Assembly (NCBI GenBank): GCA_035353175.1
Contig: DAOPZC010000006.1
Location: 1 to 64,000, forward strand
DNA: 64,000 nucleotides
From: DAOPZC01 sp035353175
GTDB lineage: Bacteria > Verrucomicrobiota > Kiritimatiellia > RFP12 > UBA1067
Direction of reading: 5' to 3'
This document shows positions 17,301-25,400 of the stretch, piece by piece. Position numbers and translations under genes: made by a program. Positions within the stretch are counted from its first letter, which is position 1. Each line of letters begins with the position of its first letter. The notes under the pieces were generated by a model. It was not told the DNA's origin. It saw only the letters and a list, made by a program, of their open reading frames with translations, and searched no databases.

Positions 17301-20300
17301 GGTTGCCCGGAACTGCTGGTCCGCACGCGCGGCAGCTGGCTCGAGGCCTGCGGCAACATCCTCACCACCCGCGCCCTCGGTACGCCGGGGCAGGCCAACT
17401 CCCGCGCCGCCAACGCCGCGCCCGCGTTTTACGACGTCATCCACCAGCCCGTGCTGCCGCGCAACGGCGAGAAAGTCACCGTTTACGCCCGCGCCCATGA
17501 CCCCGACGGCCTTTCCGCAGTCACACTCTATTATCGCATCGAAGGCCAGACCGGCACCAACGCCGTGCCGATGATCCCCGCCGCCGGCGGCTACTACGCC
17601 GGAGAGATCCCGGCGGGGCTGCCGAACAACGCGCTCGCCGCTTTCTTTGTCGAAGCATTCGACGGCCACGCGCAGACCGCGGGCGCCCGCTTCCCCGCTG
17701 CGGCGCCAGCGCGCGAATGCCTCGTGCGCTACAACGAACCGCTCGACAGCCGCGCATTCGGCATTTACCGCTTCTGGGTAACCCAGGAGAACATCGCCTA
17801 CTGGGCCGCCCGGGAGAAGGGCAGCAACAAACCGGTTGACGCCACGTTCGTTTACGGCACCAACCGCGTCTTCTACCATGCCGGCGTCATGTACGCGGGC
17901 AGCCCGTTCCACACGCCAGGCTACTCGTCGCCCATCAACGCCAATGTGGACTACGAGGCCGTTTTCGAGAACGACGACACCTTGCTGGACGACGACGGCG
18001 TCGTGCTCTCCACGATCGGCAACCTCGGCAGCGACACCATCGCCGTGCGCGAGCAGTTCTGCTATTCGCTGGTCCACGCCCTCAAGATCCCCCACATGTA
18101 CCGCCGCTACATCCACCTCTACGCCAACGGCGTCGAGCAGAACTCCAAGAAGATTTACGAGGACACCGAAAAACCTAACGCCGGCGCGCTCAAGCACTGG
18201 TTCTCCGAAGATTCCGACAATGATTTCTTCAAGGTTGACGACTGGTTCGAACACACCTTGGACCTCAGCGACAAGCAGATCGTCACGGCCCGGCTGCAGA
18301 AGTACACGACGACGAACGCGGAGAACAACGTGGAGCTCAAGCTCGGACGCTACCGCTGGAACTGGCTCAAGCGCGGCTACGAGACCTTCCGCGCCAACGA
18401 CTACACCAACTTCTTCGATCTGGTCGAAACGCTCAACATCACCAATGCCGACACCTATGCGCAACGCATCCAAGACAAGATCAACATCGCCGATTTCGTG
18501 CCCGTCATCGCCGCCAACCAGTTCATCGGCAACTTCGACAGCTACGGCTTCACCCGCGGCAAGAACATGTACCTCTACGACAGCGCGGACGGCTGGCAGC
18601 TCATCGCGTGGGACCTCGATTACAACTTCGGCATGAACCGTCCGCTCAACGACCCAATCAACCCCGCCCTCGCGTCGTTCGCGACCGAAGATCCCACCAT
18701 GCGGACGTTCCTGAAAACCCCGCTCGTCTGCCGCGTTTTCATGCGTGCGATGCAGACGCTGGCCACCGCCGCGAACGACCCCGCGATCCTGGCGTGGACG
18801 CGCGCCAAGTACGACGCGCTCAAGGGCGACGGCACCAATCTCGCCGGCTCCTACGACGATTTCTTCACGATCGTCGACACCCGCCGCACGAACGTCGTGG
18901 CGCAACTCGCCGCCGCAAACCCCGCGAATTTCACGGTTACCTCTCCTGCGTCGCCGCTCGCCGAGGCGGTGTCGAATGTGGTCTCAATCTCAGGCGTCGC
19001 GCCCTTTGGCGTCACGTCGCTGCGTGTCAACGGCGCGGAGACGGCGGTCGCGTGGACCTCGCCCACCAACTGGACCGCCCAGGTGGTGCTCAACAACGGC
19101 ACCAACGCCTTTCAGATCGAAGCCTATACGGCGGACGGGACGCCGCTGCAGGGCGGGAGCGTCACCCGTCACATCGCCTACACGGGGACGCTGCTCGACC
19201 CGCTGGAGCAGTTCCTTTGCATCTCAGAAATCATGAGCAAGCCCGTCACCAACACCGCAGCCTATCTCGAGATCGCCAACCGTTCGTCCTCCACCCTGAT
19301 GAACCTGACCCGCCTGTATCTGGATGGCGCGGTCTCGTTCACCTTCCCGAACGGGACCATTCTGCGGCCCGGAGAACACCGCTTGGTTGTGGCGGACACG
19401 AATGTCTTTTCGGCCGTGTATGGGACCGGTGCCGCGTCGCGCGTGATCGGGACGTACAACGGCACGCTTCCCGCGGCCGGCACGCTGCGCCTCCGCCGGC
19501 CCGCTGCCGGTTTCGAGCCCGACGATCCCGTGCTCGACGCCGTCGTTTACGAGGCCTCCGACCCGTGGCCCGCCGCCGCGCCGGACGGCACCGCGCTACA
19601 GCTCATCAACCCCGCGCTCGACAACAACCGCGTCGCCAACTGGGCCGCGGGAACCACGGGTGGCACGACCATCACGGCGACGCCGGTGCCGTGGGGACAG
19701 ACGTGGAAATATTTCCTCGGCAGCTATCCCGGCGACACGTGGGCAGCCGCCGGTTTCGACGACTCCGCCTGGGCTTCCGGCCCCGGTCCACTCGGCAAAG
19801 AGACGGCGGCGCTGACGCTTCCTCTCGCCACGTCTATCAGCCTCACGAACGGACGCATGGCCTACTACTTCCGGACGACGTTCACCTACACCGGCAACCC
19901 CGCCAACGCCACGCTCCAGCTCACCTACATGCTGGATGATGCCGCCGCCTTTTATCTCAACGGCGAGGAGATCCACCGCTCCTCGCTGATGCCGCCCGGA
20001 GACATCTCCGACACCACGGCCGCTACGGCCGCCATGTCGCCCGAAGGCGTCATCGAAGGCCCGTTCGTCCTGCCGGCCACGGCGCTGCGCACCGGCATCA
20101 ACACGCTGGCGGTGCGGGTCCACCAGAACCAGAACGCCAGCTCCGACCTCGTTTTCGGCATGCAGTTGGACGTGCCCTCCACGGTCAACGACACCTGCAC
20201 GCCCGGCGCGACCAACGCGACGGACGTAACCCTCTCCTCGCTGCCCGGCGTCTGTCTCAACGAGGTGCAGTCGCGCAACCTCGCCGGGGCCTTCGACAAC

Positions 20301-22313
20301 GCGGGCGAGCGCGAGCCGTGGTGCGAGCTCTTCAACAGCGAGACCGGCAGCGTCTCGCTCGCCGGCTGGTCGCTGGCCACCGCCACGGACGATCCCGGCT
20401 GGGCCTTCCCCGCGGGCACCGTCATCGCCGCCCGCTCCTTCCTGCGCGTCTGGCTCGACGCCGAGCCCGCCGAAAGCACCGCCGACGATCTTCACGCCGG
20501 ATTCCGCTTCGACGCCGCGTCGGGTATGCTGCTGCTCCGCGCGCCGGTCGACGGACGCGACGTGGCCGTCGACTATCTGCGCTTCGCCGGCAGCGCGACC
20601 AACGCGGCATGGGGCACCTATCCCGACGGCACCTCCAACCCGCGGCGCTGGCTCCATCCCGCGACGCCGGCCGCCGCCAACCGCATCGACCGGCCGGCAT
20701 GCCGCATCGTGATCAACGAGTTCATGGCGCAGAATGACCTGTTCACCAATCCGCTCAACGGCAAGAAGGACGACTGGATCGAGCTGTTCAACGACGGTGC
20801 CGCGACCGTCGACCTCGGCGGCTTCGTGGTCACCGACACCCTGGTCGGCGAAAACCCGCCCGTGCCCGACTTGCGCAACACCAAATCGCTGGTCATCTCA
20901 AACGGCGTGACGCTCGTGCCGGGCCAGGCGCTCCGCATCTGGACCGGCGCTTCGAAGTCCACCACACTGCCCTTCGACCCCGCCAACCTTCAGGCACCCT
21001 TTGGACTCGGCAAGGACGGCGACCAGATCTGCCTCTTCAATCCCGCGCTCGAACTGGTCGACCGCGTGCAGTACGCCACCGAACAGAGCGCGCTGTCCAG
21101 CCTGGGCCGCTGGCTCAACGGCGCCGCGGGCGAACTCGCGACCTTCAGCCAGCCGACGCCGGGCCTGCCCAACCGGAACCCGCGCTTCGCGTCGGCGACC
21201 GTCGCCCAGCCGGCCGCATGCGCCTTCCGCGAGGAGGCCCCCTTCGCCTGCACGAACCGCTATGCCTCCGTCCGTCCCGGCCACTTTGTTTTCCGCCTCT
21301 ATGCGACAGAAGGCCAAACGGTCCCCACCAATCTGACGTTCGACGCCGACGCGGGCGCGCTCGCGTGGACGCCGACGGAAGCCCAGGGACCCGCCGTCTA
21401 TCCGCTCCGCGTCTGCGGCTTTTTGGCGGACGGCCTGAACGTGTGCGGGTGTGACGAAGTTCTGCTGACGCTCCGCGTTTTGGAGGCTCCCAGCCGCCCG
21501 GTCATCGGCGCGGTCACGAATCTCATGATCGATGAAGGCGCGCTCGCGGCCTTCACGGTCACCGTCACGCGCGCCGCGGAGATCCCACCGTATGCGACCG
21601 CCACGCGTTTACGCCTCGCGGGATCCCTGCCGACCAACGCCACGTTCAACGCCGACACCGGCGCGTTCACGTGGCAGACGGGCGAACCGGACGGCCCCGG
21701 CTCCCATCTCATCACCGTGATCGCGGAAGACGCGGACGATCCGACCGTCTCCGCCGTCACCAACGTCACGGTCACCGTGAACGAAGTCAACAGCGCGTTC
21801 ACCTACGCGTCGCCGACGACCTTTTACCTCTGGCGCGAAGAGCCCTTTGCGGCGCATCTGCGCTACAGCGACCCCGATCTCCCGCCCAACGTGTTCAGCT
21901 ACTCGCTCCTCTCCGGACCTTCGGGCTTGACACTCGACCCCGACACGGCTTTGATCCAATGGCGGCCGACCGCCGAGCAGACCGGCCCCTTCACCCTCCG
22001 GGTGCGCACCTTCGACAACGCGGGCGCGGCCCGCACCACAACCATCACCCTGTCGGTCGACACCCTCCACCTACAGGCGTCCGCCCTTGCGGCGGCCACC
22101 GCAGGCGGCGGCCTGAATCTCCAGTGGAAAAGCAAGCACGATGCGTTCTACACCATCGAATGGACCGCTTCTCTGGAGGCCCCCGCATGGCGCCCCGTCA
22201 ACCCTGGCGCGCCGATCGCGGGCACCGGCGCCACCCTCTCATACCCGCTTGACCCCACCGTCTTCGGCACGTCCTCCAACGGATTTTTCCGAATCCTGCA
22301 GACGCGCGAATGA
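14364..22313 (+). CDS. Giant exported protein with PA14, LTD repeats and CotH kinase domain
   Basis: The start was set at 14364 (2,649 residues), where GGAG lies upstream and a signal peptide begins (MSADRSFLSPLLGLWCLAAS); in-frame ATGs at 14289 and 14352 are less likely. Approximate order: PA14 (22-170), Ig-like (185-275), lamin-tail domains near 394, 555 and 688, CotH kinase (1133-1520, including TRGKNMYLYD and IAWDLDYNFG), LTD (1614), jelly-roll ligand-binding module (1776-1942, YYFRTTF, AFYLNGEEI), LTDs near 1962 and 2115, then cadherin/He_PIG-type Ig domains (2280-2566). The last ~75 residues (YTIEWTASLE to GFFRILQTRE) match the end module of four other proteins here. CotH domains are protein kinases of spore-coat fame; here a surface role is inferred. 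Confidence 0.9.
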   Translation: MSADRSFLSPLLGLWCLAASAQQGFYREYYAGIAGGAVANLTSAAAFPDSPTSEEIISSVLETGSNIGDYYGQRLRAVITPTVSGAYRFWIASDDNGELWLGTNAFPASRQRIAYVPSYTGARVWTASVYQCSSPIALNAGTRYYIEALQKENSGGDNLAVAWLVPGSGATNVIPASAIQPYLETPAIRIQPASVDIYEQWAGARDVSFTVEAARKAGLAYQWQRDGVDIPGATQSVYTLAADLANSNRLFRCRLSSLGGAVTSQTARYAFVPDNVPPAFGGWRISHDRRMLTLAFSEPLRAASISNNAFAVSGTTVVGATLLSNATNVTLRLAAPLSAGAAYALSLKISDCATPANVLALANVPITPAAWAGAPLDLIRGGVEPAGPSSRRSPFAVTEINHTPAARADGRDLRFVELYNSNPYFQDIGNYRFSGAFDYTVPSGTVMAANSYLVIAPSPADLAAVYGTTNVLGGFDAYAFDGTSEITLKDEMGAWLTTIAYADEPPWPVAADGAGHSLVLARPSYGEREADGWAASARLGGSPGTAEPARPTAYAAVLFNEVVAHSGATPGFVELHNLSTVSVALAGCALKHGGTAAAGFVIPEGTTLPPNGFLAFDETALGFKIDGAGDTLWLFAPESAGGTVIDAIRLDDQEIATAYGRYPDGDAAWNRLEAPTPAGVNAPRQTAEVVLNELMYHPISENKDEEYIELFNPGTNAVALAGWKLGGGIGYTFAAQIIPAKGYLIVPRDRDTLAALYPAQTALMTADEFSGSLANSRDTVTLSKPVPVFDTQGPLGPAIVTNNTVVERVVYRSGGEWGTLAAGGGSSLERVDPRADPCRARSWADSDETQKSGWTTIEFTGKIDNGFSGGVNGDPNAVNVGLMDGGECLIDAVEVKTAGGANLVNNPSFESDSADWRFMGTHEQSSMETDAAAPDGSRVLHLRAGDRCHNSMNICRGMLSATMAKSGTGTISVRARWLSGCPELLVRTRGSWLEACGNILTTRALGTPGQANSRAANAAPAFYDVIHQPVLPRNGEKVTVYARAHDPDGLSAVTLYYRIEGQTGTNAVPMIPAAGGYYAGEIPAGLPNNALAAFFVEAFDGHAQTAGARFPAAAPARECLVRYNEPLDSRAFGIYRFWVTQENIAYWAAREKGSNKPVDATFVYGTNRVFYHAGVMYAGSPFHTPGYSSPINANVDYEAVFENDDTLLDDDGVVLSTIGNLGSDTIAVREQFCYSLVHALKIPHMYRRYIHLYANGVEQNSKKIYEDTEKPNAGALKHWFSEDSDNDFFKVDDWFEHTLDLSDKQIVTARLQKYTTTNAENNVELKLGRYRWNWLKRGYETFRANDYTNFFDLVETLNITNADTYAQRIQDKINIADFVPVIAANQFIGNFDSYGFTRGKNMYLYDSADGWQLIAWDLDYNFGMNRPLNDPINPALASFATEDPTMRTFLKTPLVCRVFMRAMQTLATAANDPAILAWTRAKYDALKGDGTNLAGSYDDFFTIVDTRRTNVVAQLAAANPANFTVTSPASPLAEAVSNVVSISGVAPFGVTSLRVNGAETAVAWTSPTNWTAQVVLNNGTNAFQIEAYTADGTPLQGGSVTRHIAYTGTLLDPLEQFLCISEIMSKPVTNTAAYLEIANRSSSTLMNLTRLYLDGAVSFTFPNGTILRPGEHRLVVADTNVFSAVYGTGAASRVIGTYNGTLPAAGTLRLRRPAAGFEPDDPVLDAVVYEASDPWPAAAPDGTALQLINPALDNNRVANWAAGTTGGTTITATPVPWGQTWKYFLGSYPGDTWAAAGFDDSAWASGPGPLGKETAALTLPLATSISLTNGRMAYYFRTTFTYTGNPANATLQLTYMLDDAAAFYLNGEEIHRSSLMPPGDISDTTAATAAMSPEGVIEGPFVLPATALRTGINTLAVRVHQNQNASSDLVFGMQLDVPSTVNDTCTPGATNATDVTLSSLPGVCLNEVQSRNLAGAFDNAGEREPWCELFNSETGSVSLAGWSLATATDDPGWAFPAGTVIAARSFLRVWLDAEPAESTADDLHAGFRFDAASGMLLLRAPVDGRDVAVDYLRFAGSATNAAWGTYPDGTSNPRRWLHPATPAAANRIDRPACRIVINEFMAQNDLFTNPLNGKKDDWIELFNDGAATVDLGGFVVTDTLVGENPPVPDLRNTKSLVISNGVTLVPGQALRIWTGASKSTTLPFDPANLQAPFGLGKDGDQICLFNPALELVDRVQYATEQSALSSLGRWLNGAAGELATFSQPTPGLPNRNPRFASATVAQPAACAFREEAPFACTNRYASVRPGHFVFRLYATEGQTVPTNLTFDADAGALAWTPTEAQGPAVYPLRVCGFLADGLNVCGCDEVLLTLRVLEAPSRPVIGAVTNLMIDEGALAAFTVTVTRAAEIPPYATATRLRLAGSLPTNATFNADTGAFTWQTGEPDGPGSHLITVIAEDADDPTVSAVTNVTVTVNEVNSAFTYASPTTFYLWREEPFAAHLRYSDPDLPPNVFSYSLLSGPSGLTLDPDTALIQWRPTAEQTGPFTLRVRTFDNAGAARTTTITLSVDTLHLQASALAAATAGGGLNLQWKSKHDAFYTIEWTASLEAPAWRPVNPGAPIAGTGATLSYPLDPTVFGTSSNGFFRILQTRE

Positions 22314-22320
22314 GGCGGCA

Positions 22321-22357
22321 GGGTGTGCTTCCACTTTGACCAAAAGGAATCACACCC
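22321..22357 (+). terminator. Hairpin downstream of giant LTD/CotH gene
   Basis: GGGTGTG-c-TTCC pairs with GGAA-t-CACACCC around a 13-nt loop, starting 8 nt after the stop codon. There is no T-tract, so it may be a 3'-stabilising hairpin or part of a Rho-dependent end rather than an intrinsic terminator. Confidence 0.45.
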
Positions 22358-22470
22358 GACGCGACGCGGCACGGCTTCCGTTTTCACACTGGCCATCCCC
22401 GCCGGTTTTGTTTTATGATTGAATCGATATTTTGAGAAGACTGGCATACATGCCTAAAAAGGTGGTACCC

Positions 22471-25400
22471 ATGAAAACACGTCATCTCTTTTCTTTTCTG
22501 GCCGTCGCATCGGCGGCGAACGCGCTCTGGGCCGCCGACGGCACGTGGACCGCGGCAGGCGATGGCGACTGGAGCACGATCGGCAACTGGCAGAGCGACA
22601 CGCCGGCTTCAGGCAGCGGTTCGACCGCCTTTTTCACCACCGGCGCAGGGACAGTCAATAACGACATGACCGATCTCGCGCTTCTCGGCATACAACTTTC
22701 GGGAACCGGTTTCACGCTGGCGGGTAACACGATCACCCTCGACAGCGCAGGCTTCCTCACGGTGCTCGGCGGCAGCCACGCCATCAGCCTGCCGCTGGCG
22801 TTGGCGGGCGACACGGCAGTCGCGGTCGCGACGAACGAAACCTTGACCTTGGGCGGGGAAATTTCCGGCACCGGCGGTCTGACCCTCAACGGCGGACGCG
22901 TGGTGCTCGGCAATGCCGTCAACGCCTACAGCGGCGGGACCGTGCTGCAGACCGGCCTGCTGGAGGTCGTGTCCATCGATTCGCTGGGACTCTCCCCGAA
23001 TCCCGTGAAACTGGGCAAGGGAACCTTCCGTTACGCCGCGGACGCCCCCGGCGATCTCGCGCAGGGGTACACCGTCTTCAACGGCGGAGGCAACGCCTCG
23101 ACGGTGTTGGATCTCCAAACCAACCTGACGGTGTCCGGCAAGGTTGACGCGCCGTCGGCCGGCGGAGGCCGCTTCGTCAAAATCGGACCGGGCACCCTCA
23201 CCTACGCCTACCCCGGCTATCAGGTCCTGAACCGCGGCGGCTCGGGCGTCACCACGGACCGGAATCTGGTCGTCGACGCGCTCAACGGCGGCGCGGGTGT
23301 CGAGGGCTATCACGACTTCACGGTCGCAAACGGCAAGGTCGTCTTCAACACGCCGGGGCAGACCAACCGGCTCGTCAGCGGCGTCACGATCGGCGAGCGC
23401 TATCCGGCCGCCGCGTACATGGACATCGGCGCGGGCGTCGTTCAGGCACCCGATACCTGGTTCTCCCTCAGCCGCGGCAACGGGGACGCGACGACGCCCT
23501 ATGCGTCGGGCGTGACGATGACGGGCGGACGCCTTGAGCTCTGGGGCCTCGTGATGGGCTACGGCGCGAGTATGCCCAGCTACAAGTGCTACCCCTTCTT
23601 CAACCAGAGCGGCGGCGAAGTCGTCATCGCAAACGACAGCCTCATCGGCGAGACCGCCGGTGCGAATCCCGCCTACACCCTGGCCGGCGGCAAGCTCACC
23701 AGCAACGGCACGTCGAGCGGCTTCGCGTTGAACCCCTGGTCTCAAGACGGCCTCTACGCCTCCCTGAGCATCGCGGGCAGCGGCACGCAAGCCGACTTTG
23801 CCAAACTGGCGGTCCGTAAAAATGCGGTGCTGTCGGTGACCAACGGCGCGACGCTCGGCGTGCGTTCCACCGAAACGGCGAACGCCGGCACAGTGATTTT
23901 CGACAACGCCACGCTCACGACCTATGCCCCGCTCAACCAGCCCAGTGAATGGTTCCACAACACGGCCAAACTCTACGTCGGCGCGGGCGGGCTCACGCTC
24001 AACGTCCCGGCGGGCCAGTCCGCCTATCTCGGCACGCCGCCCGTGACCAATCCCGCCAGCCCCGGCGGACGGATCACCAAGACCGGCGCGGGCACGCTCG
24101 CTCTCTACAACACCGAGATGCCGCTCGACGTCAACGCCGGCCGGCTGAAGCTGACGGGCGGGCACCTCACCACCAACAAGGTCGTCAAGACCATCGCGCT
24201 CGCGTCGGACGCCGAACTCGAGCTGGCCGTGCCCCACGCGGCCGAGTCGGACACGCTCTCGCTGGCCGGCCCGAACCGGTTTGAGCTGACGTTGCCCGAC
24301 CTCGCGGACCGCGCGGAGCTGTGGCAAATGAACAGCGCGGCCACCCGGCGCAGCGACGGCGTCTTGCAGCTCGCCTATCCGGCCGCCAACAAGGTCGGCT
24401 CGGCCTTCATGACCCGCCCCGTCAGCGTGACCAACGCCTGGACGGCCTCGTTCTCGGTGGCGGCGGTCGGCGGCCGCACGCTGAACAACCAGGGCGACGG
24501 CGTGTGCTTCGTGCTCCAGAACGACGGCCGCGGCGCGGGCGCATACAGCACGAACGTCACCGGCTTCGGCTATGCGGGAGCGATGCTCCCCGTCACCAAT
24601 TCCTTCGCCGTGGCGCTCGATCTCACCAACCGCCGGCTGCGCTTCGGCACCAACGGCGTCTTTGTGTCGCAAGTCTACGATCTCGCGTTCCTGCCGGGCC
24701 TCGGCGCGGACAGCGACAAAACTTACTTCTCGGTCAGCTACGACGGCAGCGGGCGGCTCTCCTGCGTTCTGACGCGCAAAGGCCTGCAGACCTCGCCTTA
24801 CATCTATGCGGTCAACCTGCAAAGCCTGGTCGGCGGCGCGACGGCATACGCCGGTTTCACGGCGGGCAACAGCTCGGGGCGTTTTGAACAGCACTGGGTT
24901 GACGACATTTCCTTCGCCACCTCCGATCCCGCCAAATCCTTCGGCCAGTATGGCGGCAAACTGGCGCTCACGGCGGGCCAGCGCCTCGGCGTGACGCTCA
25001 ACCCCGTGCCGGCGCAGAACGGCTTCGGCCTCGGCGAGCTGACCTACGCCGACGGCAGCGTGCTGGATATCCGGCAGCCTTACACGCCGCCGTTGCCGGC
25101 CCCGACCCTGACCGATCAAGGCCTGTGGAAACTGAACGCCTGCGCGCACTGGAAGCCCGACGGGCGGCTGGCGCTGACCACCAACGCCAACTGGAATTCC
25201 GGGACGGCCTTTCTCACCAACCGCTACCCCGTCACCGGTTCGTGGACGGCCCGGTTCGGATACGACATCGGGCTCGGTTCCACGCCCCCGGCGGACTACT
25301 TCAACCTCATCGTCCAGCGGGATTCGCCCGCCAGCACGACCCACACGCCCAATCCGGGCTTCGCCATCATGTGGCGCTACTACGAGGGCAACAATCAGAA

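Noticed and set aside
13917..18905. 1,662-codon minus-strand open frame opposite the LTD/CotH gene
   Set aside because: It is antisense to clear domains, has the Arg/Gly/Val-rich composition of a GC-rich shadow frame and has no recognisable domain.
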